From NCBI GenBank assembly GCA_021234155.1, contig JAJEKV010000105.1:1211884-1275883 (forward strand): a stretch of DNA of 64,000 nt. The letters run 5' to 3'. The notes beneath the pieces were generated by a model. The model did not search any database. It was not told where the DNA came from and saw only the letters and a list, made by a program, of their open reading frames with translations. Source of the stretch: Isoetes taiwanensis (Eukaryota > Streptophyta > Lycopodiopsida > Isoetales > Isoetaceae). Shown in pieces: positions 46,228 through 57,867 of the stretch (positions are counted from its first letter, which is position 1; each line of letters begins with the position of its first letter). Both the position numbers and the translations under genes were made by a program.

Positions 46228-47100
46228 TCAGTCAGACTTGTTAGTCAAAAAATGCTCACGTTTACCATTATGCATTATATGGGCCTCTACACAGTCCAGT
46301 ACGGGTACTTTTTCTTCACTCTTAGCATGGGCATGATCATGTAGATGGCTACTGGACTTTGTAATATCCTCTAAACAATCTTCCATGCCTTCCTTAAGTG
46401 TGAACGTTAGCTTCTCGCTTCTGATGGCAAAAGCTTTGTTACTATCTTACAACTGTTACAACGGACGAGAATCATATTCCATTCTCCTTAAGACCAATTA
46501 TAAATAGCATATAAGTGTATCAAAGGTTGTTTACGTTGCCATTTTGCCAAGCCAGACCATTTTTTTACTAGAGAATAGGTTAAGGTGACTTAGCACCTAA
46601 TATTCCACGCACTTAAAGCAGTGATTGCAGAACGATTAACAAACTGTACTTGATGGCTCCAAAAGAAGAAGAAAACTCTCTCCAACAACCTTCTACTGCG
46701 TACATGCATATGTTGGTGGAAATTTCGAGCATGAAGCTTGAACACTAGATGCTGCTCCTGCAATATAGCGAGCAAGCCATTACTCATACTTACAACCACT
46801 ATATCTGAGAAAGAAACAATGTAGAAGATTGATGCAACAGGTTTTCCTCAGCCATGGATGTAAGAATTCAAAGATCCAAGAGCAGCAAGAATGCCATCCT
46901 CAAATTTGTCTAAAATGCCATAATAGTAGTGTTTTTTCCTCTCTAGCCAGACTCCATACTAACATAAGAATCCCAAAATCAGAAGTTGGACTGAAGTCGA
47001 TGTCGCCGATGTCCACCACAACAAAGGTCTTCCATCAACCATGGCACTTCCATGCATCCAGCACCACCGCTGCTCCGGGAGGCTGTCAACTACTACTCTA
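46228..47100 (-). pseudogene. Unrecognised gene fragment with a coding-like last exon
   Basis: On the minus strand an open segment from ~46446 to a TGA at 46228-46230 reads KAFAIRSEKLTFTLKEGMED and onward through HLHDHAHAKSEEK to HFLTNKSD. It is hydrophilic, balanced in composition and preceded by AG acceptors (for example GTAACAAAG|C), as expected of a terminal exon. Upstream pieces look like further exons: one near 46745 after ATATTGCAG, and one near 46850-46910 encoding FEDGILAALGSLNSYIHG. I cannot chain them into one frame and do not recognise the protein. It may be a small real gene or a remnant. Confidence 0.3.
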
Positions 47101-47999
47101 GCAATCTGTCCTAGGATTGTAAATCTCAGCCCAAACCACTAGAGTTCTCCAACCAGGCAAAACAACTTCCAAAACATAAATTATATCCTCAATTGTGCCC
47201 ACTGTGGCAAATTCTAAGAACATGCATACATGCTCTTTTCTTCCATATTCCTTCTAAAGGCAAATACAAAATATTGACCTATATGCAACTCTAAAGTGGG
47301 TACCTTCTATGATGTAGATCGCAAAAGTCATAAAATTGAGGTTACAAAATCCATTGTACAGACTATAGTTGACAACACAAGTGTTAGAAATACTTCAATA
47401 CTTATATACTAACTAATTGCATGGTGTATATCTTTAGTTGCAAGCAATTTATAAATATGATGATGCTTTGAAGCTACGGCTATGATGTTTGTCTGTGCTT
47501 CGAACAAATAATAAATCAAGAGCTAATCTAAAAGTGATCTAAAGCTCTTTAACCTGGGAGTGCTACAATGCATGCAATTCTTATGTAGGAGACCATTTAA
47601 CAGTAGATAACATCATTAGGCGTATATATAACTGAAATTGGCCAGCTCTCACATAAATTGTTGTTAAGTCCATATATGTATAACCAGGATGCCCTTGAGA
47701 AAGCAAGGTATTGGCCAGCTCTCTCAAAGTTCTTTTCCTCAGCCTATATATGTTTAACACTTAATGTTTCATGCATTGGAAGAGCATTCAGTGCATATGA
47801 TGCAATCATGGGTGCGATCATGGAATCCAGTAAAATACCAAGCTATAATACCTGTAAAGATCTCAACTCCCATTTTTTCCAGCCAAGAGCTTGAAAACAA
47901 TCGAAGGCACAGGTCTCCATCTCAAAATCACACCAAAACTCTTCTTGTCAGAAGTCGGCACAAGCCAAACACTATAGAACAATAACAAGAAGAACAAGA
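47101..47999. other. AT-rich intergenic DNA
   Basis: No gene supported. The phrase TTGGCCAGCTCTC.CA is repeated near 47638 and 47712. Confidence 0.35.
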
Positions 48000-48250
48000 A
48001 TGGCCCTCATAAGTCAGCATCTCCATAGAGATGTGGATTTTGTCTTGATGGTATCAGCAACAAAAAATCCAGCACCCAAATCCCAAGGAGAAACAGGAAC
48101 AAGAAGATTTCTGCCATGTGGCTCCCCATCGGGGGGATCTCCGGAAGACCATGCGAAGTGGAATTTTCTTTACTTTCTAATTTTCCTAACTGTAGATGCA
48201 AAATTAGACAGATCTAATGGCATGGAATCAATTTGGCCTACGTGGCTATG
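48000..48250. repeat. Dispersed repeat X, copy 2
   Basis: Shares CCCAAGGAGAAACAG.AACAAGAAGA, a GGAATTTTCTTTACTTTCTA-like block, and GCAAAATTAGACAGATCTAA followed by GGCATGGAATC with 44640-44890; same orientation, ~3.4 kb away. Confidence 0.8.
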
Positions 48251-48940
48251 ATCTGAGATATCTATATTTTGTATCAAAGTAACAGTAAACTGGTCTGATT
48301 TGCTTTAATATGCATTTCTAGTGAATATGATTCAATATAAAAATGGAAAACTAGCTGTGAATGCAAGGAGTGTTGAATAAGCTTTATGACTTTGTAATAA
48401 ATGTATTTTCAGCATAGATATGAATGACATGATTAATTTATGCAATAGGTCTTAAAAGGCTAATAGGATAATAAAATGTTTGAAGGTAGATACTAAATTT
48501 ACATAAACAGATCAATAAGTTAAAATGATTCTTGTTTCTTATGTGTAGATGCCTAGACTAGACTAAAGGTGCAATGGAAATGAATGCATGGAAAAGGGAC
48601 ATATAAATTATATTCAAATCAGGGCTTACTAGAAGAATGCACCTATCTGACAGTAAGACTGCCAATTGAGTGGTGAAATTTCCAAATGGAATGGTATCAC
48701 TAAAGTCTAAGGTCTTAGGACTATAATAGGCTTGGGGAATCCTATTTTGAGATGACCAGGAATCTTGATTTGACATTAGCATTATATTCATGCTTCCACA
48801 ACTTCCTTATGTGCATGATTAAGCATCGTACATACTTGAGCCTCTAGATGCGCGCCTTTAACTGTTGAGCCACCAGCAGTCAATATGATTTTCTTTTACA
48901 GACTTATTTATTATTGATTGTCTATTACCATGATTACTGC
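48251..48940. other. AT-rich intergenic DNA
   Basis: Nothing supported. Confidence 0.35.
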
Positions 48941-49262
48941 ATAGGTATTTCCCTTGAAACTGTTCTAGGTAGGGATTTTTTAATCCTAGTAGCAATGGTT
49001 GTAGTAACCCATTGTATGGGTCCCATGGTATTTTGATCTTTGTGGACGTTAAAAAAGGTATACTATTCTATCCTTTGTGAAAGCATTTTGCTCTCAAAGC
49101 AAAAAGTTACAAGAGTGCAAGACCTGCCATCAATTTCGTTGTAACTTTTTGCTTTGAGAGCAAAATGCTTTCACAAAGGATAGAATAGTATACCCTTTTT
49201 AACGTCCACAAATACCAAAATACCATGGGACCCATACAATGGGTTACTACAACCATTACTAC
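48941..49262. mobile_element. LINE 3' end D and its inverted copy E (hairpin)
   Basis: A plus-strand LINE terminus (GATTTTTTAATCCTAGTAGC, then GTGGACGTTAAAAAAGG) is followed by ~40 bp of flank. From 49140 the same ~123 bp return as the reverse complement. The arms 48988-49111 and 49140-49262 are almost identical, with a 28-nt loop. Both arms include LINE terminus and flank, so the inversion happened after insertion. Confidence 0.8.
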
Positions 49263-49491
49263 TCCCAGTCAAATTGAGAAGGTAACGAGGGTAGAATAAA
49301 CTCCAAAGCAAGCTTATTCTTGTCCTTTCTTTTGTTTAGGGCCAGAATTTATATTCTTGATTCCAGATGTTTGCAACAAGGTTATATTAAGAATCGTGTT
49401 ATTCCTTGCTTTCATTTGGTTTAGATTTGGATAGGCTGGAGTTGGAGTTATAGCAAAACACTATACTCTACCATCATTAAATTTTTTGGCG

Positions 49492-49940
49492 AGGAATGGA
49501 ATGGTTTTTATTATCCACAGAGACTAATTGGCTATGGGACCCAATGAAGGAGCGCAATAGACTTATTACTCTCCGGAATGAAATATATATACATGTCAGG
49601 TGAGCGTCCGAGGACATAGCTAATCCTACATATACATGACCTCCTGAAGGTATATCCTTGCATCCATATAGAAGCCATACTCAATACTTGCCACATATAC
49701 GGCATTGGAACCCCTATACATAAGACCATTGACATGGTCCAAAATATTCAATGTTGTGGGTTTTTTTTTTTTTTTCTCTAAAAGTATTTTGGCAAAAGTT
49801 TTGAAGATCAGCCCTCTCCCATGAGCAATTTGATGAAGAAATTTGATGTCCTTTATTGCCATTAATGAAGGACAATTGACGAAGCACATTCTACGAGGCC
49901 TATTTTTTTTAGCCTGGCTTAAAACAACCATAGATCGCAG
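49492..49940 (-). mobile_element. LINE 3' end F
   Basis: A minus-orientation 3' UTR with the same ordered phrases as LINE B: ATCCACAGAGACTAATTGGC / GTGAGCGTCCGAGGACATAG / GACCTCCTGAAGGTATATCC, ending in a short (GGAAT)n tail at 49492-49505. The upstream part (49626-49931) is open but not recognisable. 5'-truncated. Confidence 0.65.
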
Positions 49941-50034
49941 TGGAGGTAGCCAATCGCGATAAGAACAATGCCATCAAGTTCATCTTGTTAAGAGCATTCC
50001 ATTGAGTAGTGTGTACATTGCACTATCTGTTTGA

Positions 50035-50340
50035 AGAGAATCTTACTGAACCTTGTGAGAATCTTAGGGTATATTGAGAGAATCTCATTGAATCTTGAAA
50101 GAATATGGGAGAATCTCAATGAATCTGGAGTCGTCCTATAAAATTTCGAAGAAACTCAAGGAATGTTCAAGAAATCTCAAGGAATGTTAGAGAATCTCGA
50201 AAGAAGCTCTAAGAACCTTAAAGAAATCTTGGGCAGTCTAGGGAAACCACGAAATCTTAAGGAATTTCAAGTGATCTTGAGGAATATTAGGGAATCTTTC
50301 ATGGAACCTAGAAATCTCAAGAGACTTTGGGTACTGTGTA
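50035..50340. repeat. Degenerate minisatellite, AATCTCAAGGAAT-type unit
   Basis: About 15-20 imperfect copies of a 13-20-bp unit (GAGAATCTCA.TGAATCT / GAAATCTCAAGGAATGTT). The frame read through it (50163-50393) is periodic for that reason. Confidence 0.75.
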
Positions 50341-52830
50341 AAGCCAAACATCATGTCCCTTTCACATTATTCAGACTTCCCATCCTACGATGACACGCCT
50401 CACGCTAAATGTACATACATATGTTAGCCTCAAGCGACACAATTCAAACTAGTAAGTGAGTCGGTAAAGATAAATGTTAAACTATACCCATCGAGATAAA
50501 TGTTTTGTAGAAATAAGAAGGAGATGCCTAGTGTTGAGACAATTTTAATGTATTTGATTCCTTGCAATTCAAAGGCTTATATCTATCTCAATAAAAAGAC
50601 AAATTCCTTTAACATCAAGCAATAGCCCGACTTAAAATGAAGTTGAAATACAAAGGAATTTGATGATGCAAGCCACAATTGTTTTACATGTCCCTCTACT
50701 TCCTTGAAGTTGTACACATCATTGGATCACTAACTTTGCTTAGCAGAGCCTTGTCTTGACACATACCCTGATGCTTTAATAGCAAAAGTTACAGGAGGAG
50801 AGAACAATAAAAATGATATTTAAGGTCCACAGGATTAGTTTTGGTTATGGTGTTTCATGCAACTATGTCATAATAAAATATTCATGGCTTAAGGCCCTTT
50901 TTCCAGACCCTGCTGTCTTAAAATTATTGAAGTGTGATTGGGCCAAATCATCATATAAGACACCATGGCTTTTCCATGGTAACTTTTTGGATATGTCTCA
51001 TTTCAAGTCCGTACAAACATAGTGTCGCATTTTCTTCCAGGGCAAACCCCCCACTACAAAATGCAACAGCTAAACGTGGCCAATCCCATGCCTTTTTGGC
51101 CGCAATTTTAGGATGTCTTAAAAAAAGGTATGCCACAAGCTATATTTGTTGTTTATCGCCAGATCTGTGCCATTGGCATCAGATGTCTCTGATTTAGCAC
51201 AAAGGGCAACTCTGTCGCGCCCCAGGAATGTAAACAAGATCACTGAACGAGCAGGTCACAGAACGGTGGCATCATATTATCATAGAACTTGGACCCGATG
51301 GCGACATATTATCCGCGAAACGGCTGTCCGGTGCGACCTCTAGATTTTGGCAAGACCTTTGTCCTTTTCAAAACAGATCCAATAGGATTTTTGCATCTTC
51401 AGCTGTAGAGGAAATGAAGAGCATGCTCAATATTCTTGCATCGATAGAGCTTGATCAAGAACAAGACATCCGTCCATATTTATAAAGCTCCACTGCACAT
51501 AAAAAAGTTGAAGAAAATCTTATCCAAGCTGATGAAGATGACCAATGTGCCATTGATTCAAAAAGGGAATAGCAGAAGAAGTAGAATGTGGAAAACCTAG
51601 ATTATAAGACACGTCTCATATTCATAGGACACTTCTTATATTTGAGTAATTGAAAGTGATTTTTTAGGACGTGTCTTATGTATGACATGGAGCTTACATG
51701 GAGCTCAAAAGGTGTCTTATAAAAATGTGACAGCTATAAAATAAGATTGTTGTGGAAAAAGGGCCTAAGGCTCTCATTGAATTTGAATGTCATTGTACTT
51801 TTTGTGCGCTTCTCTGCTTGGAGTATTTGCACTACCAGGTAGTTATCAAAGGCTAAGATTTCAAGATCTCTCTCCCCCCCTCCCCCTTTTTTTTGCTAAG
51901 ATCCACCTAGATCTCAAATCAAGATTTTTTATTTTTTTTTTTGGGGGAGGGGGGAGCATATAAATAGGATAAATAAACATGCCAAACGATAGAACCACAT
52001 CCATCCAATCTTTAGATATGCACAAAAAATATCCCATGATGTCAAAAGTAATCTCTGCACCTAACCCCAATAAGTGAATCATTAAGCGGTCTTCCAAAGC
52101 CTTGGTTGGCAAAAGAAACTTTTATGAGTTGCTTGAAAAAACTACAAAGTATCTTTACGTTTTGACGAATTTCACAACACCTCCTTGAGTTTTAATAATT
52201 TCGTGCGATGCCCTTGGTCAACATAAACATACAAATTATTTTGTATTTTTTGAAATTGTTCAAATGCATTTAAGATTTACGTTAATTCCCCATATGCCCT
52301 TACGTTTCCAAGACCTAGGAGGAGATTTTTTTTTTTAATTTCAAATGCTTCAAAATTCACATTATAGCTACCATTAAAATTTGACAAAATAACTCAACTG
52401 CACTTGTCACTTCCAATCAGTGTTAAAAATTGACGGCCTGCATATGAAGGGCATCAAATAGTTAAATGCCTGTCATAGGAAAGACATAATAAAAATTTAG
52501 ACGTAATTTGAAAGGCCAAAAATGTAGATTTGTCTGTCATTTTTACCTATAGTCCATCTATATAATATATGTTATGCAATACAGTTTATATCTATATTTC
52601 TACCTATAACATTGTGTATACCAATACTTAAGAAGGTCCATATAATATGGTTAATGGTTAATTTAATATTTAATGTCCTTGGTTGTCGTCAAAATTCAAT
52701 ACTCGTCAACCATCGAGGAGTATATCCAAAAAGTTTTAAATACTTCCATAATGCATTCTGTATACATTACAAGAAGCACAAGAAGTTCTTGGCGAGGTTT
52801 TCTCCGAAATGCTATCAAGAGTGCTACAAG
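50341..52830. other. AT-rich intergenic DNA with a possible coding remnant
   Basis: The plus frame near 51360-51485 reads SNRIFASSAVEEMKSMLNIL then ASIELDQEQDIRPYL and a stop, which looks like a protein C-terminus, but the upstream frame (51146-51343) is closed. I do not recognise it. The rest shows no gene; a C-run and T-run lie near 51875-51960. Confidence 0.3.
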
Positions 52831-52833
52831 ATC

Positions 52834-53513
52834 TCATATGAACCTAGAGACACTTGATGCAACAGTGTTGGCCTCATTACGTGATGAGCCATTTGTTTCC
52901 ATACCCGGCCTAAATTGACTCACAAGGGCATTCACCCTGATACAGCGGTGCACCACATGCCACAGAAGCACCCTAACCTTCGGTGGGGGAAGTGAGCTCC
53001 ATATCCACATCAAAACGGCGCCGCCGAGAACCGAATGCATAGACCACTTGCCTGAAGGGGGCAGAGTGTCATGAATAGCCAGCACCCGGTAGCAAGACCG
53101 CACAAAACAAGAAGACACAACATCCGGATGAACCTTCCAAACCTGCACCACCACATCATCCTGAAGGACTATAGGTATGTGTAGCGAATACTCCCATGCT
53201 TATTCCCGGATAGCCTTGTCCAGCCCCCTCGGGCAAAAGTGAGCTCTAAAGAACTCCCCCGGCTAGCTGACCATCCCAATACCAATCCTCCAAAGGTGAG
53301 CATAGCAGCTCGCCAAACGAGGCTAACGTCCGTCGTGCCTGCTGGCAGCCAAGGGCAAGTCTTGGGGTAGAGGAACCCATAAGAAAGGAGAAGAATGGTG
53401 ATAAACTGAGTATATAGCACTTTTGGTACATCCCAAAGTACATACCGCCAGTTAATCAACAACTGAGTACCTTTTTTCCCTTTTGTTAAGAGAAATTCAA
53501 ATATTAGAAACAC
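52834..53513 (-). pseudogene. L1-type LINE zf-RVT region
   Basis: Two minus frames form the end of an L1-type ORF2. The upstream one (53169-53513) has SLVWRAAMLTFGGLVLGWSA, equivalent to 's.iWrsi......l..G..w.iG.G'. The downstream one (52834-53154) has VWKVHPDVVSSCFVRSCYRV and then PPPKVRVLLWHVVHRCI, the zf-RVT block 'W.p...G.fsvrsaYr....PpKvr.flWr..h..l'. The zinc-binding Cys/His cluster is not clear. Frameshifted between 53154 and 53246. This is a different LINE lineage from the microsatellite-tailed LINEs. Confidence 0.65.
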
Positions 53514-53760
53514 AAATCAAAAACACATTTATAAGATCAATACAAAATTTGGGAACCAAAGTCACCACCAAGCCCATAAAGTATCTAGTGTTTGAGTACC
53601 TCAAAGGGTACAAAAATTGGTACACCCTGGCATGAATAAGACAAAACCAGGGAACCTTTCACTGGAATATGAAATGATCAGATAGAACAACCTTTGTCTA
53701 TAACATGTTTGATGTATGAATTGTTGATGGTCAGGTTGGCACCGTGATGCTTAACAATAA

Positions 53761-53781
53761 GATAGATAGATAGATAGATAG
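53761..53781. repeat. (GATA)n microsatellite
   Basis: Five GATA units. Confidence 0.9.
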
Positions 53782-53866
53782 TGGAGGTCTGCCAGCAAGC
53801 CCGATGATGGCTTATGACATACTTTTGTCAACTTTCTATAGGTGAAAGAAGAATTTAGTAGAAGGC

Positions 53867-55020
53867 CACATGGTAGATGAGCATGGAAATTCGGGTTCAA
53901 TGAAATCTAGATCCCATACTTTGGTAGCAGATAGCGTATTCACATTGTATATTAAGATTGCTAAGATTATGTCACATAGATCAAAGAAGACCACTCAAGG
54001 GATGAGAGAGAATTTATTAAAGATGCGTTCTGTTCTGACCAAGAAGAATGTATAAGTTGATATTGCTATAGAGGCTGACTTTTAAGGATGTGCTTAAGGC
54101 TCAAAAGGATAATCACTCGGGGGTTGCCATAGCCAAGTTGACAGCTTTCTCCAAATGTAATACATGTATAGTCATCAAACAAAAATTGGCTAAAATACAT
54201 GATCTATTGGAAACAAGAGAGTTAGCATGGAAAAGGAAGACTCATATGATAGCTATCTTGTATAAGCTTTTACTAGTTTTAATGAGCACTGTCGCATCGT
54301 TGACTAGATGAAACTCTTACAATTATTCATGATAAAATAGATCAGAATAAGATTATGGTGTCTAGGCTTGAAAAGTTAGCCAAATCAGTATGGAGGGGGG
54401 AGCCGGTGAAGTTTAGCATCACTGGAGCTTTGATGCATGGTCATGGGTCAGGAGCTTGGGAAGGATAACTCTAACTTTGACATTGGGTCTATCAATCATG
54501 TATTGAAGACACTAGAATATTTAGATGAAGATAACTTGGGCCACTTGCGTGATATAGTTAGGCCAACATGTGTGTGGGGTTCTTCAATTCTAGATTCTGA
54601 GGCTTTGAAGACTAATATGGCCATTACTACGAGCAAATCATATGATGTGCCTCTTAAGGAGATCTCATAACCGAAAAAGCTACCAAGGAGGCTTTACCTT
54701 CAGCTTGATAATTGCTCCAGCCAGAACAAGAACATATATGTGTTCTCATACTTTTCTTACCTTTGTGTGGCAAGGTGTCTTTGATGAGGTGCAACTGGGG
54801 TTCATGATGGTTGGTCATGCATGTTGATATATATGTTCTATTTGACAATTACTTCACTCTTTTGAGAAGGAGAGATGCATTCACCACTCCAGAGTTAATG
54901 CATTTGTTCTAGCAATATAGTTCAAAGGCTCCAATGCCTTACCTTGTGCATGGGGTCCGTGATTGGAAGGGCTATGTGATCTACTGCAGAAAGCCGTTAG
55001 AGGTCTAAGGCATGAATAAC
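53867..55020 (+). pseudogene. DUF7869-type mobile-element protein, decayed (relic C)
   Basis: Plus-strand pieces occur in family order: FSKCNTCIVIKQKLAKIHDL (~54150-54205, the 'FskC..C..ik..l' block), then KFSITGALMHGHGSGAWEG (~54410-54465), then RLYLQLDNCSSQNKNIYVFS (~54690-54750), and FDEVQLGFMMVGHA (~54780-54825), equivalent to the 'LQLDN...eNKN' and 'vGHTHediDq' motifs. They are separated by frame changes and stops, and the IDQ triplet after VGH is lost. More complete than relic A but more decayed than relic B. Confidence 0.65.
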
Positions 55021-55184
55021 CTCGGCCAAGCAAAATCATATGTGATCATTTTTTATTTGCTTTGGTTAGCAAGCTTCTAGGCACACTATGCTTTAGTTCC
55101 CTTGTTTGTTATCTCATTTCGTTATGATACTAATTTTTCCCAACTCTATAATGGCATCCGAACCGGTACCATCTTTGATGGACA

Positions 55185-55790
55185 CAAGACACCCAAAAAT
55201 TTAACCACTATATAATAAATCACTAGGAAACCACTATATATATGTGGTTTTTTATGTCAAAATTTTTATTCCTAATAAAAACCACATAACATAGTGGTTT
55301 TCATAACTAGTGCGTGGTTATTCATGTTGCTTTTTTATTATAGCATGGTTTATTAAAACCGATATTGTTTTATTATATAGTTTCTAGCACCAACAGTGGT
55401 CATTCTCGTTGGTTTTCTAATGTCACATGGTTTATTAAATCCGGCCTTGAGTTGTGTATGGTTTTCAACACAACTTTAATGTGGCAATGGTTCTTTATGT
55501 TGATTTTCGACTGTCACAAAGTTGAAGTACTTTATGGCGTGATTTTTTATATCAACTTAAATGCCATGGTGGTTATTCATGCTAATTTTTTATTATCACA
55601 GTGTGTGTTATAAAATGGTTGTGGTTTATTTCATAATTTCAATACCAAGTTAATTGTCATGGTAATTACTCATAGATATTCGCCTGAGAGGACTTGGCTA
55701 TCTATAGTGATTACTCATAAGGCACCCAAAAACAATTATCATAATTAACCACCAAACCACTATAGATATGGTCTTTTGTATTTTTTGTTT
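55185..55790. repeat. Degenerate short-period repeat (TGGTTATTCATGTT.ATTTTT-type)
   Basis: Diverged ~80-100-bp units, each with .TGGTTATTCATG.T..TTTTT followed by .T.TCACA/AGCATGGTTTATTAAA. The outer phrase CACCCAAAAA...AACCACTATA occurs at 55190-55235 and again, diverged, at 55730-55765. Such dense subterminal repeats are typical of CACTA or other large DNA transposon ends, but I could not find a terminus. Confidence 0.5.
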
Positions 55791-55894
55791 TTTTTTGAAA
55801 CACTGACCTTTTTCAAATATCATGAAAAAAGCACAAAACGTATCTTTTGTAATTTATTATTGTTTGGTCTCTTGTAAATTGTTTTGCATCTTTA

Positions 55895-56830
55895 GAATGA
55901 GAATGAGAATGAGAATGATTTTTTATAGTCCACTTGAGGCCAATCGGCCTATGGGACCCATAAGGGCGCAGACAAACTTATTCTTGTCGGGTTAAAAACC
56001 CCGCCCGAAGGGTTTTAGAGGAAAAACCGTGGCGATAATAAGAATCTTTATCAAAACCCCAAGTATACATCAATGTATATATACATGTCAAGTGTGTGCC
56101 GAGGACATAGCTGATCTCGCATGTCCATAACCTCTGAAGGTATGATCCCACACCGCGTCACGGATCTTTTGTGCTCAATGTCACATGTAATGGCTGGCCA
56201 GGCCCGACTAATTCGGCATAAGCGCATCCAGAATTTGATCATATCTTTGGGCAACTTTGAAGGGTATGAGATTCATCCTCAATGACTCCCATTTAGCGGC
56301 ATTGGCCGAGGCACATCTGGCGTGGCTCACCAATCCATCTGCCCGTCTCAATTCGAAGATGATGTGCCCTGTGCGGCGAATGGAGGCAATGAGTGCGCTC
56401 CTTTTCATGGGCAAGTGGAGTGCAGGGTAGCATTGGGGACCTCGTTCCAATGTGGGATTTATGTGGCGATGGTGTGTTGTCTTGACATGTTCAAGGGCAT
56501 TGGCATCCCAAAGCTTCTTTGAGGAAGCAAGCGTCAAGATATTACCTCAAGCTATGGCGATCGCCTCTGTTTTGCATATGTATGCACACATTGCTCCCGC
56601 ACATTCCATCTAACCAACCATTGAGCTCTTTTTCCCTCCGGCCTTGGGCCTTGGCCCCTTACCCGCCATGATATAAAGCTAGTTTAGGGAGGCGAGCATG
56701 CGTCCATATTGACCACTTTTCACGAAAATAGACAATGTGGCGATCAAGGGCATCCTCTGAAGAAGGCAAGAATCAAGTCTCTGCAATAGAATTTGATATG
56801 GGGCTGTGGACTTCACCTAGTGCTTTCGTT
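55895..56830 (-). mobile_element. LINE G: 3' part, 5'-truncated
   Basis: Begins on the low side with (GAATGA)n at 55895-55918. The family terminus follows in reverse (ATAGTCCACTTGAGGCCAAT, CCTATGGGACCC), then AAAAACCCCGCCCGAAGGG and GTGCCGAGGACATAGCTGAT, the same 3' UTR blocks as LINE B. The minus frame 56208-56537 corresponds to the C-terminal coding end (CASANAAKWESLRMNLIPFK, then AQRYDQI). Truncated near 56830. Confidence 0.7.
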
Positions 56831-57021
56831 ACTAAGAAAAAGCAATACATAATAGTGGTTTTCTAGAACTATATGTGGTTTTACATTCACACTTTACCAT
56901 TACATTAACTAGGCAGGGTTTATATCATGATCTTCTATCGATTGTCCACGGAACTATAATTAAGCTACTTACTAATATAAGATCATTTATTGCTTAGACA
57001 TTAGAATCAACTACTTTTCAA
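56831..57021. other. Spacer
   Basis: AT-rich; includes one TAATAGTGGTTTTC phrase like the repeats at 55.2-55.8 kb. No gene. Confidence 0.35.
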
Positions 57022-57867
57022 TGTAACAACCAACACATAACAACCAACACATAACAACCATTGACATTAACAACCAACACATAACTACCATTGACATTAA
57101 TTAACACAACCATTGGGTCTAACACATTTAAATTAAAATCCCCTTAAACCCCCTTTGGTTTGGGTGCATATTCACCACGGGGGGTGACTCAGAGACACGA
57201 GAGCTGTTGGATAGGCATATTCACCTTATTTCTTAATCTATACCGTGGTAAAAGTTCCTCGTTTGTGGGGTATGCAAGTACAAAATTTGCTATCTTTGTA
57301 TAACAAGATTAAGCAAAATACTATAAGATTTCAAGCGAAAATACTATATGGTGTTGATTTTAAATGCGTGCAAAATACAATTATGAGGGGCTCTAAGCTG
57401 CCCCTCGTCACCCCCCGTGTGAATATGCACCCAAACCAAAGGGGTTTTAGGGGATTTTAATTTAAAATGTGTTGGACCCAATGGTTGTGTTAATTAATGT
57501 CAATGGTAGTTATGTGTTGGTTGTTAATGTCAATGGTTGTTATGTGTTGGTTGTTATGTGTTGGGGGATTTAATTTTTATATGTTGGATGTTAATAGTTT
57601 GTGTTGCAAAAAAAAAATTTTGGCCCCTTCGGGGCCTTAGGAACGTCACCTCCCTCCCCGGTCGACAAAAATTTTAGAATTCAAACCCCGAAAAAAAAAA
57701 ACTAGAATTCATTTGAGCCTTTCATCACCTGTAGCTTTTGAATTTGATCACAATCAAATAGAACATAAGTAAAAATTACCATAAAGATAGAGCAGATTGA
57801 TCCCATTATTCTGAAAGTCATAAAGTTTGCAACACAAAGAAAACCCCCTATTATTATGCTACATATT
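57022..57867 (-). mobile_element. Non-autonomous element with long inverted arms, copy 2
   Basis: Reverse-complement counterpart of 43647-44500. Left arm ~57022-57180, centre ~57181-57417, right arm ~57418-57612 ending TTTGTGTTGCAAA. The ~220-bp side segment follows (57613-57840, ending GTTTGCAACACAAAG), and then the reversed core (CCCCTATTATTATGCTACAT). The arm distal to the side segment is shorter than in copy 1. The end runs without a gap into the satellite. A GGCCCCTTCGGGGCC hairpin lies at ~57623. Confidence 0.75.

Noticed and set aside
49532-49931. Minus-strand frames as independent small genes
   Set aside because: They fall inside the LINE F 3' region, which aligns by ordered phrases with the LINE B 3' UTR.
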